Source of the DNA: Flavilitoribacter nigricans DSM 23189 = NBRC 102662
GTDB taxonomy: Bacteria > Bacteroidota > Bacteroidia > Chitinophagales > Saprospiraceae
Length of the DNA: 64,000 bases
Direction of reading: 5' to 3'
NCBI RefSeq assembly: GCF_002646595.1
Contig: NZ_PDUD01000025.1
Coordinates: forward strand, 1-64,000
The position numbers and the translations under genes were made by a program. Positions 51,897 to 61,598 of the stretch are shown one piece after another (position 1 is the stretch's first letter; each line of letters begins with the position of its first letter). A model generated the notes under the pieces. It saw only the letters and a program-made list of their open reading frames with translations. It made no database searches and was not told where the DNA came from.

Positions 51897-52589
51897 ATGG
51901 AAAATTACCTGCTCGAAATTTGCTGTGATCATCTGGAATCTGCACTTGCCGCTCAGGCCGGAGGAGCGGACCGTATTGAACTCTGCGCGGCCCTCGCTAC
52001 GGACGGCATCACGCCGAGCGCCGGCTTACTGGCCGCGGTTGTCAAACGTCTGTCGATCCCCGTATTTGTACTGGTGCGCCCACGTCCCGGTAATTTTGTC
52101 TACAACGAGCGGGAACTGGAAAGTATGCTCTTCGATATCCATGAATGCAAAGGTATCGGTGCCGCTGGGATCGTCTCCGGAGCCCTGTTGCCGGACGGAA
52201 CGATCGACCGGGAAGCTACCGCCAAGCTCATTGCAGCCGCCGCACCGCTGCCCTTCACTTTTCATAAAGCCTTCGATCTAACTCCGGACCCGCAGGCGGC
52301 CCTGGATACACTGATCGAACTCGGCGCTGCCCGCGTGCTTACCTCCGGACAGGTACCCAAAGCAGTGGATGCCAAACCGCTATTACAGCAATTGGCGGCC
52401 CGCGGAGCCGGCCGGATCATGATCCTCTGCGGCGGTGGTGTTCGCGATCATAACCTGGCGGACCTTAGCACTATGGAAGGTATCTCCGAATTTCACTCCT
52501 CGGCTTTGCGCCCCAACGGATCGGATGCTGTTTACCCGACCGTAGACGAGGGCATGGTGAAAAACATGCGTCAGATCCTGCGACCCTGA
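51897..52589 (+). CDS. cutC: CutC family protein (copper homeostasis, TIM barrel)
   Basis: A 230-residue TIM-barrel protein. Family features: LEICCDHLESALAAQAGGAD near the start, RIELCAAL, the VLVRPRPGNFVY strand, ITFHKAFDL-like PFTFHKAFDLTPD, VLTSGQVPKA and GGGVRDHNL. CutC was linked to copper tolerance in Escherichia coli, though its biochemical role is uncertain and the copper link has been questioned. It lies in the cytoplasm. Its stop codon directly touches the stop of the convergent M23 peptidase gene, with no base between. Confidence 0.92.
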   Translation: MENYLLEICCDHLESALAAQAGGADRIELCAALATDGITPSAGLLAAVVKRLSIPVFVLVRPRPGNFVYNERELESMLFDIHECKGIGAAGIVSGALLPDGTIDREATAKLIAAAAPLPFTFHKAFDLTPDPQAALDTLIELGAARVLTSGQVPKAVDAKPLLQQLAARGAGRIMILCGGGVRDHNLADLSTMEGISEFHSSALRPNGSDAVYPTVDEGMVKNMRQILRP

Positions 52590-54260
52590 TCACCGACTGA
52601 TCACCAACCTTCGAACGGAAGTTGCATTTGCGGTCTGCAGACGGATCAGATAGACCTGACCCGAAGCAAGATCCCGGCTTGAAAACGGCAGGGATTGCGG
52701 CCCGGTACCGGTCGAGGTATACGCGTGTCGCTGCAATAGTCTGCCGTTGAGTTCGTAGATCTCAATAGTTACCGCTTCGTCCGTGGGAATTCCCTCGTAG
52801 ATCACCTGGAAGTTATCACCGGCCGGATTGGGATAAATGCCGAATTTGAGATGATCCCGATTCGTTAATGTCTGATCGGTCAGCGGATTTCGGTTAAAGG
52901 GAGACGCCGGCAGCTCGTTCGGCTGGGAAAATTCAGGTTCGGCAGCTGCAGCTGGGAAGGGACAATCATCAATAACGGCCAGTAGCTGGCCTCCGGGTGC
53001 AACCGAAAAACCGGGCGTCAGTAAAATGCTTTCGCCGGCAGTCATGCTCACTTCACCCGTAGCGGTGATGGCTACCGCGCCATTGGTCGAAATGGACTTC
53101 ACTACCGAATAGATCCGGGAATCGTTGATGGTAACCGGCTGGATCGTTAGTTCCTGCTTGCAAACGACCGTGAAATAATGGGTATGCTGCTGGCCGTTAT
53201 AATCAGCAATAAATTGCCAGGTGCCCAACGCTCCATCGGTAGGAATGAACCACCGCCAGTACCACCACGATCCGTTATAGGAACTGGGGGAGGTATGGTT
53301 CCAGTTGTAAATGGTAGTCCCGTTCGGATCCAGGATCTGGAAACTGGTCTGCTCCCCGTTCTGTTGATCGTGATAATAGGCTGCGAAATAGGCCCCGTCG
53401 CCGGGGGTGAACTGGTTTTGAAAATTGGTCACTTCCCCTTCCGGGCAGAATTGAACGGATGGAGGCGCCGAATGGGTCAGTAACTGGTTGAGCGTACCTT
53501 CCCGGTAGGGCTTCTGATCGGCCCAGAGCGAGCCGGTGGCCAGGGAATTACAACTTCCTACATAGGGTTCCACGAAGTTGGATTCGGGATCTCTCACTTC
53601 AAAATGCAGGTGCGGGTTGGAGGAACAACCGGCGCTGCCGATCACGCCCAGATATTCTCCCGCCACTACACTTTCGCCGACCCCTTTGGTCGTCTGACTC
53701 CCGCTTTTCAGGTGAGCGTACCAGCTTTGATAGCCATCTTCGTGTTCAATCATGATCACGTTCCACGGTTCGATGCAGGAACAGTTCCGGTCCGGATTAC
53801 CGTCAATTTTGGCAATGATCACGCCGTCGGCTGCGGCAATGGCCTCTACCTGATCGTTGTCCATCATGTTCCACCAGAACGGCCAGTTGTTGATATCGAT
53901 ACCGCGGTGGCCATCGTAGGTACGCACGCCGCAGTTCCAATCCAGCACACTGCCGGGATTGGGATCGAGGTCGACAAAGTTGTTGATGCTGTAATAGCTC
54001 GGATAATTGAAACCCGTTGCCTGTCGTACCGGCCAGATAAAAGCCGGCGGGGCCATGCGGCCGTTGTAATTTTCGGGAAGCCGGCCGGTTCGGATCAACT
54101 GTCGGCGATGGTCCTGCATCAATTGTTCTACCTCGACATATTGCTCCGGGGTGATGCAAACCGCGGTCTCATCCTGAGGTGTCAGCTGGAATTCCGGTGA
54201 AGTCGACGGCGTCAGGCCCAAAGCCGCCACCTGCCATAAAAGTGCGAAGAATAGGGGCAT
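52590..54260 (-). CDS. secreted M23 (LytM) peptidase with T9SS type A sorting domain
   Basis: A 556-residue exported protein. The start at 54260 gives a signal peptide (MPLFFALLWQVAALG). The M23 domain covers about residues 105-225 with the zinc-site residues H118 and D122 (GHRGID), the loop YAHL (H183) and HLHFE (H217, H219), so the enzyme should be active on peptidoglycan or glycine-rich proteins. A beta-domain (about 260-370), a region with INDSRIYS and the omega-like PAAAAEPEF segment, and a T9SS type A sorting domain (about 475-556: FGIYPNPAGDNFQVIY, IYELNGRLLQRHAY) follow. It is secreted, not periplasmic. It directly abuts cutC. Confidence 0.92.
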   Translation of the reverse strand: MPLFFALLWQVAALGLTPSTSPEFQLTPQDETAVCITPEQYVEVEQLMQDHRRQLIRTGRLPENYNGRMAPPAFIWPVRQATGFNYPSYYSINNFVDLDPNPGSVLDWNCGVRTYDGHRGIDINNWPFWWNMMDNDQVEAIAAADGVIIAKIDGNPDRNCSCIEPWNVIMIEHEDGYQSWYAHLKSGSQTTKGVGESVVAGEYLGVIGSAGCSSNPHLHFEVRDPESNFVEPYVGSCNSLATGSLWADQKPYREGTLNQLLTHSAPPSVQFCPEGEVTNFQNQFTPGDGAYFAAYYHDQQNGEQTSFQILDPNGTTIYNWNHTSPSSYNGSWWYWRWFIPTDGALGTWQFIADYNGQQHTHYFTVVCKQELTIQPVTINDSRIYSVVKSISTNGAVAITATGEVSMTAGESILLTPGFSVAPGGQLLAVIDDCPFPAAAAEPEFSQPNELPASPFNRNPLTDQTLTNRDHLKFGIYPNPAGDNFQVIYEGIPTDEAVTIEIYELNGRLLQRHAYTSTGTGPQSLPFSSRDLASGQVYLIRLQTANATSVRRLVISR

Positions 54261-54344
54261 AATTTTTAATTCGGAAGATAGCAGAAAAATGGGGTACAAT
54301 TTCCGAATTCAGCTTGCTGCGGGCCATGATCTTTATCACCGACA

Positions 54345-55631
54345 TCAGCCGGCGGCACTTTCGGCCTGTTGTGGCGGATTGACTATCCAGTAATTGGCCC
54401 AATTGTGAGGGCCCTTAACCAGAACTTTCAGGAAACCGGATTGCTCGAACGATTCCATCTGCTCCGGGGAAAGCTGGAACTCAAATTTTCCATCGGCAAC
54501 CGCCGCTTTACCTACTTCCCGGAAAGTATCCTTTTGGCCCTTTTGAAAATCATTGGCAAAAGCCAGCAGGATCTGCGCTTCCCCGTCCGCCTGGATGGGC
54601 TGCCAACTCAGCTCTAAGGTTTGGTCGTTCAGTTGTGCCTGTAAATGATCCAGGGAAACTTTGCCTACCAATGAGATGCCGTCCATTTCCTGACGTACCG
54701 TTTCAGGCGCGGAGATCCCCAGGTGGGATAATATTGACGGCATGATGTCGATTACCGGAGGCTCACCGTCGGTAAATCGTTCGTTCAGGTCATCGGCGTT
54801 GGTTACCATCCAGGTGGTTCTTTCCCGTAGCGACTGGTTGCCGTGCCCTTTCCCGCTGATGCTATCGCGACCGTGATCCGTGGTAATGAAGATCATCCAG
54901 TCTTCGTTCATGGTCGCTCTTTCTTTAATAGCCGACCAGACTTTACCGACCTGCGCGTCGGCCAGACGTACGGCCCGGTACATTTCCTCGCTGTCGCCGA
55001 AGGCATGTCCCATATCGTCCGTATATTCCAGGTAAACCCAGGAGAGATCGGGCGCTTTTTCCCGGATATAACGGCCGGCTTCGTCGGTGACCAGTTCGTC
55101 AATGTCCAGGATGTATTGTCTTTTTTCATCGTGCGGAAAGCGGACGGTATCGGTTTCAAAACCGTCGTAGGCATAATCGAGGGTAAAATCACCGGCCTGA
55201 GCGGCACCTTCTCCGACCAGGACCGTACGGTTATCCAGCCAGGTCGAAAAGATGGCCGTTTGCAGACTGGTATCGTGCTGCTCTGCGATCCGGAATATAT
55301 TCCAGTAGCTGTAGTTCGGCGATTGCTTATAGTTGTTCCACACATTGTGCTTGTTGGCCCAGGTGGCGGTCAGTAGGTTCATATAACCCGGAGCGGAAAT
55401 GGTGGGGGTTTCGTTATAGGTTCCTTTCTCACCACCAACGTAGGCGCGGGTGTAGCCGTTTTCGCCGGCTATTTCATCCAGTACCGGGGTCTCCACCTGC
55501 TCCAGTACATCGGCCGGTATACCGTCCAGAATAATGAATACGGCTTTGGGAGTGTCCGGCTCGGAAGCCGGTTCCGTCGGATTTTGGCAGGCGACAAAGA
55601 TCAGGAGTGCAAAAAATAGAAAATTTCTCAT
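54345..55631 (-). CDS. alkaline-phosphatase-like phosphodiesterase lipoprotein
   Basis: A 428-residue lipoprotein (signal ending VAC, residue 15) of the nucleotide pyrophosphatase/phosphodiesterase group in the alkaline phosphatase superfamily. Metal-site residues are in FIILDGIPADVLE (D), TISAPGYMNLLTA (nucleophile region), EYTDDMGHAFGD (D and H) and ITTDHGRDS (D-H). A C-terminal 110-residue extension (EDQ-poor, WQPIQADGEAQILLAFAND) is a beta domain found with such enzymes. It would act on phosphodiester substrates at the outer or inner membrane surface; substrate not predicted. It lies 84 bases upstream of the M23 gene on the same strand. Confidence 0.88.
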   Translation of the reverse strand: MRNFLFFALLIFVACQNPTEPASEPDTPKAVFIILDGIPADVLEQVETPVLDEIAGENGYTRAYVGGEKGTYNETPTISAPGYMNLLTATWANKHNVWNNYKQSPNYSYWNIFRIAEQHDTSLQTAIFSTWLDNRTVLVGEGAAQAGDFTLDYAYDGFETDTVRFPHDEKRQYILDIDELVTDEAGRYIREKAPDLSWVYLEYTDDMGHAFGDSEEMYRAVRLADAQVGKVWSAIKERATMNEDWMIFITTDHGRDSISGKGHGNQSLRERTTWMVTNADDLNERFTDGEPPVIDIMPSILSHLGISAPETVRQEMDGISLVGKVSLDHLQAQLNDQTLELSWQPIQADGEAQILLAFANDFQKGQKDTFREVGKAAVADGKFEFQLSPEQMESFEQSGFLKVLVKGPHNWANYWIVNPPQQAESAAG

Positions 55632-55928
55632 GGTGTCTGTTGGTCGGTTAAGAACAAATGCTAATTTAAAAACGATGCGTAAAGAACCGCTAATTAGTCC
55701 GTTTTCACTGGATCTTCCGGGTTAATTTATCGTGATCATTTTTTACAATTTTGGGGTAGTGTAGTGAGCGGTCTGCGGAAGAGGATCGCCGGAGTATTCG
55801 GTCATTAACGGAACTTTAACCCGCCAAAGCTGTTCTTTTATCAATATTTCCCGTCTTAAAGGCGTTAGGAAAACTAGAAAAATCCGAATTAAAGGATAAA
55901 ACATAAATAATTCAAATTATTCCAACAG
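55632..55928. other. intergenic region between divergent genes
   Basis: Just under 300 bases, AT-rich near lolA. No consensus promoter pair or gene was seen. Confidence 0.4.
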
Positions 55929-56621
55929 ATGAGAAGCTTACTGCTAATTATAATCGTTTTTGCTGCCGTCTGGACCACAGAGGCTCAGGTGCGCGAAAGT
56001 GAACAGTATACCAAGGCCGAGCATTCGGATCCGCAGGCAAAAGCCATTCTGGATAAGCTCCGCAAAAAATACGACGCCTACAACTCTCTGGAAGCAGACT
56101 TCACCCTGGAGATCCAGTTCCCGGAGCAACCCAAAGAAGTACAGAAAGGAACGCTGATCCGGCAGGGAGACAAGTACAAACTGGACCTCGCCAGCCAGTC
56201 GGTCGTTTCCGACGGTAAAGCGCTCTGGTTGATCCTGCACAACAACAAGGAAGTACAGATCAACAATGTACCCGATCCGGATGAGGTGGATGAATCTCTG
56301 CTCACCCCGGAAGCTCTGTTTAATTTTTACGAAAAAGGTAAATACGTCTACCAGTTCGTTAACGAATTTACGGAGAAAGGAAAACTGGTACAGCATATAG
56401 AATTCAAGCCCCTGGATCAGTACTCCGGTTATTCCAAACTGCGGCTGGTGGTGGACAAGCGGAAGAACGAGATCGTCAGCGTAACGGCTTTTGCCAAAGA
56501 CGGTTCCCGTTATGTATTCAATATCGGTACCTTCCTGCCCAATAAATCCTACGCGTCGAATTTCTTTACTTTCGACAAATCGAAATATTCCGATTATTAC
56601 GTGGAAGATCTGCGAGACTGA
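55929..56621 (+). CDS. lolA: outer membrane lipoprotein carrier protein LolA
   Basis: A 230-residue periplasmic chaperone (signal peptide to about residue 19, TEAQ). The LolA half-barrel shows as ILDKLRKKYDAYNSLEADFT, KGTLIRQGDKYKLDLASQSV, VSDGKALWLILHNNKEVQIN, then LLTPEALFNFYEKGKYVYQF and a late KLRLVVDKRKNEIVSVTAFA. It moves lipoproteins from the inner to the outer membrane through the periplasm. The many lipoproteins in this window would be its cargo. In other Bacteroidota lolA usually follows ftsK; here it is on its own, divergent from the phosphodiesterase. A terminator lies 134 bases downstream. Confidence 0.9.
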   Translation: MRSLLLIIIVFAAVWTTEAQVRESEQYTKAEHSDPQAKAILDKLRKKYDAYNSLEADFTLEIQFPEQPKEVQKGTLIRQGDKYKLDLASQSVVSDGKALWLILHNNKEVQINNVPDPDEVDESLLTPEALFNFYEKGKYVYQFVNEFTEKGKLVQHIEFKPLDQYSGYSKLRLVVDKRKNEIVSVTAFAKDGSRYVFNIGTFLPNKSYASNFFTFDKSKYSDYYVEDLRD

Positions 56622-56754
56622 TCACCGCATTATGAACAACAACAGTTCCGGCCGTTTACGGACGGATACCCGGTGATCGCAAATTTTTCATTCAAAAGAT
56701 AACGCTTTCCTGTTTCCCGGTATTAAACCACAGGAAAGTTCGAAAAGGGATAGT

Positions 56755-56788
56755 AGCCTCGGAGCGGTTCAGCTCCGGGGCTTTTTTA
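56755..56788 (+). terminator. rho-independent terminator after lolA
   Basis: AGCCTCGGAGC (56755-56765) pairs with GCTCCGGGGCT (56772-56782), one wobble, loop GGTTCA, followed by TTTTTT. Confidence 0.85.
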
Positions 56789-56948
56789 TGCCCGGTCTCC
56801 TCGGGAATGACCTTCAAAAAGACCCCGGTTTTCCGGATGATATAGCATCCGGCTTGTTATATTGCAGTTTTAACAATTTAGCACTAAGAATGCCAAAAAT
56901 GCTATCATTATGACCTGCCAAAAAACGTTCCCAAACCGGGGAGATCAA

Positions 56949-58508
56949 ATGTATAAACGATTTCGAGGACTCTACCTGCAGCTGTTCGTATTACTGGCGC
57001 TGGGCCTGGGTGCCTGCCAAACGCCCCAACCGGCTACCAGCACTACTGCCGCTAAGGAAGATCCGATCGAGTTCATCATCCTGCAACTGAACGATGTCTA
57101 CGAGATCGCACCGCTGGAAGGTGGAAAATTCGGTGGATTGGCCCGGGTGGCTACCCTGAAAAAACAACTGCTGCGGGAGAATCCCAATACCATCGCGGTT
57201 TTATCCGGCGACTTTTTGAGTCCGTCCTTTATCGGTACCCTGCGGATGGACGACGGCGACCGGATCGCCGGTCTGCAAATGGTGGAGACCCTGAATGCCA
57301 TGGGCATGGATTACGTTACTTTCGGAAACCACGAATTTGATCTGAGTAATGTGGAAGTGCTCAAAAAACGCATCGACCAAAGCGATTTCAGGTTCGTGTG
57401 TGCCAATGCCAAACTGGTGGAAAACGGGATGACCAAATCCTTCTCCCAGAAAGGTGCCGCGGTGCCGGACTACGTGATCCACGAGATCCGGAATGCGGGC
57501 GGAGACCTGATGAAACTGGCAATTACCGGTCTGGTCTTGCCCTTCGCCAAACAGGATTATGTAGAGTACCTGCCCGTAGAAGAGACCTTTCGCAAAGTAT
57601 CCGCAGAAATGGAAGAAGTGGCGGACGTTTCCGTTGCCCTGACCCATCTGGCGGCCAGAGATGATATCGCCCTGGCTAAAGCCGTGCCGGGTTTCCCGCT
57701 GTTCATGGGTGGGCACGAACACGTGAACATGAGCTTTTACATCGAAAATACCGTGATCACCAAAGCGGATGCAAACGCCAAAACGGCCTACGTCCACCGG
57801 GGCACCTATTATCCCAGCACGGGCCAGGTTTCCCTGCGCTCTTCGCTGATCACGATCGATGATAAACTGGCCGAAGATCCCGCCACGAAAGTAGTGGTGG
57901 ACAAATGGCTCGGAGCGGTAGACGATATCGCGCAGAATATGGGTTTCAATCCCGCGCGGGAGCTGATGGTGGCCGAACAAACGCTGATCTGTACGGAAGC
58001 CCTGATCCGTTCCCAGCCGACCAATTACGGTGGATTGACCACCCGTGCTTTTGAGGCCGTCTGGCCGGATGCCGATGTGTATCTGTTGAACAGCGGTTCG
58101 ATGCGCCTGGATGATAACCTGGAAGGGACCGTTACGGAGTACGATGTGCTGCGCACTTATCCCTTTGGCGGACCTATTGTAAAAATGGAATTGCACGGTG
58201 AGGAGATGGGCAAATTACTGAAAACCGGCTTATTCCTGAATAAAGGCGAGGGGGGCTATTTTCAAACGCTGTACGTACAGCCGGCCGGTCAAACCTTTAC
58301 CGTTAAGGGCGAAACGATAGATCCGGGTAAGACTTATTCCGTAGTGCTACCGCAGTTTGTGGCCGAGGGAAAGGAAGCTAACCTGGAGTTCCTGGCGGAT
58401 CACAAATTTGAAACGCAGAAAACCTTTAATACAGCGGACGGCAAAACCGTCAATAACGATATGCGAAATATCGTGATCTACTTTATGGATAAGATCGGTC
58501 GTTTCTAG
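56949..58508 (+). CDS. 5'-nucleotidase/metallophosphatase lipoprotein
   Basis: A 519-residue lipoprotein from the ATG at 56949 (signal ending LGAC, residue 22); a start 39 bases earlier puts polar residues before the signal. The N-terminal metallophosphatase domain has LQLNDVYE, SGDFLSPS, FGNHEFD and GGHEHV, all the metal and catalytic residues. The C-terminal 5'-nucleotidase domain (about residues 320-490) has LNSGSMRLDD and DVLRTYPFGG. Such enzymes hydrolyse nucleotides outside the cytoplasm to nucleosides and phosphate. Family members often carry a C-terminal anchor; here a lipid anchor does this. It is a single gene with a hairpin after the stop. Confidence 0.92.
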   Translation: MYKRFRGLYLQLFVLLALGLGACQTPQPATSTTAAKEDPIEFIILQLNDVYEIAPLEGGKFGGLARVATLKKQLLRENPNTIAVLSGDFLSPSFIGTLRMDDGDRIAGLQMVETLNAMGMDYVTFGNHEFDLSNVEVLKKRIDQSDFRFVCANAKLVENGMTKSFSQKGAAVPDYVIHEIRNAGGDLMKLAITGLVLPFAKQDYVEYLPVEETFRKVSAEMEEVADVSVALTHLAARDDIALAKAVPGFPLFMGGHEHVNMSFYIENTVITKADANAKTAYVHRGTYYPSTGQVSLRSSLITIDDKLAEDPATKVVVDKWLGAVDDIAQNMGFNPARELMVAEQTLICTEALIRSQPTNYGGLTTRAFEAVWPDADVYLLNSGSMRLDDNLEGTVTEYDVLRTYPFGGPIVKMELHGEEMGKLLKTGLFLNKGEGGYFQTLYVQPAGQTFTVKGETIDPGKTYSVVLPQFVAEGKEANLEFLADHKFETQKTFNTADGKTVNNDMRNIVIYFMDKIGRF

Positions 58509-58535
58509 GCAGGAAAAGGTACTTTTTTTAATACG

Positions 58536-58570
58536 AATAGCTCCCGCAGCACATCGCTGCGGGAGCTATT
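58536..58570. terminator. perfect 15-bp hairpin between convergent genes
   Basis: AATAGCTCCCGCAGC (58536-58550) pairs perfectly with 58556-58570, loop ACATC. It lies between the nucleotidase stop and the stop of the leftward lipoprotein, so may serve both. No T run. Confidence 0.6.
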
Positions 58571-58616
58571 ATTGAGTAAGACCGGAAGAGACTGATCTTT
58601 ACTTATCGGTGGCTGA

Positions 58617-59423
58617 TCAGAAGATCCGTCCATCTGAATTTCTACCCTCAAGGGTAATATCCGGATGGGCTGCTCTGAATTCCTGCAGCATGCTTTTCAG
58701 CCGGTTCTCATCCACATTTTCTTTCAACTGGAACAGCAACGGAAAGTGAAAATCGGCAGCCGGAGGTTCGGTGAGGAAGACCTTACGGTTACCGGGCGTA
58801 TTGTTGTTGATCTCGAAGTAGCCGTAATAACCGGAACGGTAATCGGCCGGAGCACCAAACCCGGTCAGCCGGTCGGTCAACTCGGCATTCAGGGCTTCCC
58901 ATTCGGTTTCCTTACAAACGACGTAGCCCCAAAAGGCATCCGCCGGCATTTTCTGGAGATTATTGTGCAGGAAGATGATGCCTTCCTGCGTTTCCATTTT
59001 TATGGTATAATTATCGTCACTAACGGTAAGTTGCCCGTTATTCACCACCGTATTCCGCAGTGCTACGTTGAACTTGTAGGTACCATTGGTAAGTTGGGTG
59101 GCGTATACCTCGGATTTGGCCGGTGCGGTTCCTCCCTTGCAATCCGCCGGCGGTAGTATGCGGTTGATGGACAGTTCGATCTCCCGACCCAGGGTGTAAT
59201 AATCTGTCTCGATACTGCCGTTGAGGCATTCCTGATCTTTAATAGTCCGGATCTTGAACCTTAATTGACGATTGGTGGGATGCAGATACTCCTGCAGATC
59301 GATATAAAATTCTGGCTCTAAATCGGTAATAATGATGGGCTGCTTTAGTTCTTCTAATTTACAGCTACCCAGGCAAAGAATTGCCAGAACAAACAGCGGA
59401 CTTAAGTGTAAAAATATTTTCAT
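58617..59423 (-). CDS. hypothetical lipoprotein
   Basis: A 268-residue lipoprotein with the start at 59423 (signal MKIFLHLSPLFVLAILCLGSC). The mature protein is beta-rich with cysteines at about residues 66 and 92 that could form a disulfide (KDQECLNGSI, PPADCKGGT). No family or enzymatic motif is recognised. It ends with LQEFRAAHPDITLEGRNSDG. Its upstream region carries a perfect 12-base dyad, so it may be regulated. It is a single leftward unit. The role is unknown. Confidence 0.7.
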   Translation of the reverse strand: MKIFLHLSPLFVLAILCLGSCKLEELKQPIIITDLEPEFYIDLQEYLHPTNRQLRFKIRTIKDQECLNGSIETDYYTLGREIELSINRILPPADCKGGTAPAKSEVYATQLTNGTYKFNVALRNTVVNNGQLTVSDDNYTIKMETQEGIIFLHNNLQKMPADAFWGYVVCKETEWEALNAELTDRLTGFGAPADYRSGYYGYFEINNNTPGNRKVFLTEPPAADFHFPLLFQLKENVDENRLKSMLQEFRAAHPDITLEGRNSDGRIF

Positions 59424-59881
59424 GTAGCCTTTTCGATTTTTGAGTAGAAGCAAGCTGTTTTCTTCGGGCTTCAGCCCTAAGATCTATTCACCTATACCAT
59501 TCCAACGGATATGAAAACGCAATGTTTCCAATATTAGTAAATTGTTTAATTGATTAGTGTTTACTAATCAATTAGTAAAAACCACAGATTGGCTTTAAGA
59601 TGGTCTCAGGATGTAGTTTTTGACGGATAGCGAAAATCAGGGCCTTATATTAGGGAACGCCCTGCCGCCTGATTTGCTGCCTGTTAAAGTTAAAAAAGAA
59701 ACTCCTTTTCTTCAAATCGGAGAGGAGAGGGAATATTCTATCCTTAGCGCGCAGATTCCGAACGCGGTAATACTGGGTCATTTTTTAGCACAGCACTGTT
59801 GGCTTGGGCTCCCACAGACAGGGCGGCAGACAGCGAACATTTAAAATGCCGTGAAAGTTATTGTTAACACAATTGACTTAC
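59424..59881. other. intergenic region between divergent genes with operator-like dyad
   Basis: About 460 bases. It has the dyad at 59547-59574 and otherwise no supported feature. A 74-codon frame at 59620-59844 has no signal or motif and is not called. Confidence 0.5.
59547..59574. promoter_or_regulatory. perfect 12-base inverted repeat, possible operator
   Basis: TAATTGATTAGT (59547-59558) and ACTAATCAATTA (59563-59574) with spacer GTTT. ATTAGTAAA also occurs directly before and after it. It lies 124 bases upstream of the leftward lipoprotein gene and could bind a dimeric regulator. Confidence 0.45.
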
Positions 59882-61501
59882 ATGAAAAAACAGAAGTGGT
59901 GGATCTTTGCACTGGTGGGATTAGTGGCGATCGCTATCGCCGTTTTTGTGGCAGAAGGATATTTGAAAAAGAGGATCAAACAGGAACTCCAGATCCAGAC
60001 TACCTACGGAGATACGCTCCAGATCAGTAAGGTAGATCTGGGAATTCTACGCGGCTGGATGGACATCAATGACCTGGTTATCCGCTGGAATATCCCTCCC
60101 AAAGACAGCTCGGCGGAAAGTCTGACCTATCTCATTCGGGGAAAGATCGGTAAAGTACAGTTGAAAGGACTCAGCTTTGCCCAGTATCTTTTCAGGAACA
60201 GGATACAGATCAATAAGTTGCTGATTGACAGTTCCGCCCTCGATCTACATTTGATCAAGTCTGCAGCCGACGGCTCGAAAAGCACGCCCGACAGCATGGT
60301 GGCCACCGAAAATGAGCTGGCCATCACGATCAACGGCATGGAGATCGCTCCGTCCCGGATCCGCTATTTTGTGGGCGAAGAGGCGAAACCGCGTTTCGAA
60401 GTGGATGCCATTAGTCTGAACATCGAAGAATTCCATTATCCACAGGTATCCGATACAAGCAGCTATGTTAATCATTTTTCCTGGGAAGCCAAGGGACTCC
60501 GGTACAGCCGGGCCGAACAGTTCTCCGATCTGTTGATCGCCAATTCTTCCGGTAGTTCGCAGGACAGCAGTCTTACTTTTTCCCAACTACAATTTCTTCC
60601 CCTATACTCTAAGGCCGAGTACAGCCGTCATCTGAAGCACAAGGACAGTCGGGTGGAGATCAACGCCGGTCAAGGCGGTCTAAAAGGCCTGGACTGGTTC
60701 GCACTGCTGTCCGGAGGCCATATTCGGGCCCGTTCCTTCACGATGGACAGTTGTTTTATCGAAGTATACGAAGACAGTCGCCTGCCGGTGGACGAAACCC
60801 GCTACAAAAGTCTGTATCAGGAAAAACTCCTACATGCCGGAGTCGATATTTCAGTAGATACCGCCAAATTTCGTCACAGTAAATTGACCTTCGAAATGCG
60901 CCCGGATGATCCACAGCCGCAGGTCGGTTTTCTAAATTTCCTGGATCTGGATGCCGTGCTGTCCAATATTACCAATGATTCCGCGGAGATCGCCCGGGAT
61001 CCGCTGTTGCGGGCCCAGGTCAATACGGTCGTGAACGGAGAGAGTGAACTGAAGGCCTATTTTACCTTTGATCTTTCCTCCCGCGATTACGCCTATACCT
61101 ATTCCGGTGAAATGCACGGATTCGACCTGCCGGAGTTCAATACCATATTAATGGAGACCTCGCAAATGAAGATCGCTGCGGGCCGCATGCAGCGTCTGAG
61201 TTATCGGGTAGACGCAGATAAGCGCATATCTACCGGAGAAATGCGTATGGATTACAGCGATCTGAAGATCGAGTGGCTGGAAGGACACAACAAGCTGGCC
61301 GCCCTGGCCCAGAAGATCGTCATGCGGGAACAGAACCCCAAAAACGACAATTACCGGGTAGGGCAGATCTACCACGAGCGGAAGCCGTTTCGTTCATTTT
61401 GGAACTCTTATCTGAAGAGCCTGCTGTCCGGTTTGAACTCTACCGCAATGCCTAATTTATTCCTGCCGGATGAGCTGGATGCAAAGAAGGAAAAAATATA
61501 A
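59882..61501 (+). CDS. AsmA-like envelope protein
   Basis: A 539-residue protein from the ATG at 59882; a start seven codons earlier is possible but adds polar residues before the anchor. One N-terminal membrane helix (about residues 6-24) is followed by a long beta-rich region with the AsmA/DUF748-type repeat of alternating strands (LKKRIKQELQIQTTYGDTLQ, VQLKGLSFAQYLFRNRIQIN, LLIDSSALDLHL). The bridging AsmA proteins link inner and outer membranes and are thought to move lipids; this one is shorter than TamB. It is a likely periplasmic protein of envelope maintenance. Single gene, followed by the DUF1328 gene 97 bases away. Confidence 0.75.
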   Translation: MKKQKWWIFALVGLVAIAIAVFVAEGYLKKRIKQELQIQTTYGDTLQISKVDLGILRGWMDINDLVIRWNIPPKDSSAESLTYLIRGKIGKVQLKGLSFAQYLFRNRIQINKLLIDSSALDLHLIKSAADGSKSTPDSMVATENELAITINGMEIAPSRIRYFVGEEAKPRFEVDAISLNIEEFHYPQVSDTSSYVNHFSWEAKGLRYSRAEQFSDLLIANSSGSSQDSSLTFSQLQFLPLYSKAEYSRHLKHKDSRVEINAGQGGLKGLDWFALLSGGHIRARSFTMDSCFIEVYEDSRLPVDETRYKSLYQEKLLHAGVDISVDTAKFRHSKLTFEMRPDDPQPQVGFLNFLDLDAVLSNITNDSAEIARDPLLRAQVNTVVNGESELKAYFTFDLSSRDYAYTYSGEMHGFDLPEFNTILMETSQMKIAAGRMQRLSYRVDADKRISTGEMRMDYSDLKIEWLEGHNKLAALAQKIVMREQNPKNDNYRVGQIYHERKPFRSFWNSYLKSLLSGLNSTAMPNLFLPDELDAKKEKI

Positions 61502-61598
61502 AAAAAAATAAAAGCACCGAACACCACTCAGATCAGCAGGGTTTAAAGAGTGTATTCAACATTGAAAAACAAATATTTACTAACTAAAACTTATTATC

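Noticed and set aside
59620-59844. 74-codon frame upstream of the AsmA-like gene
   Set aside because: No motif or start signal; lies in the likely promoter region.
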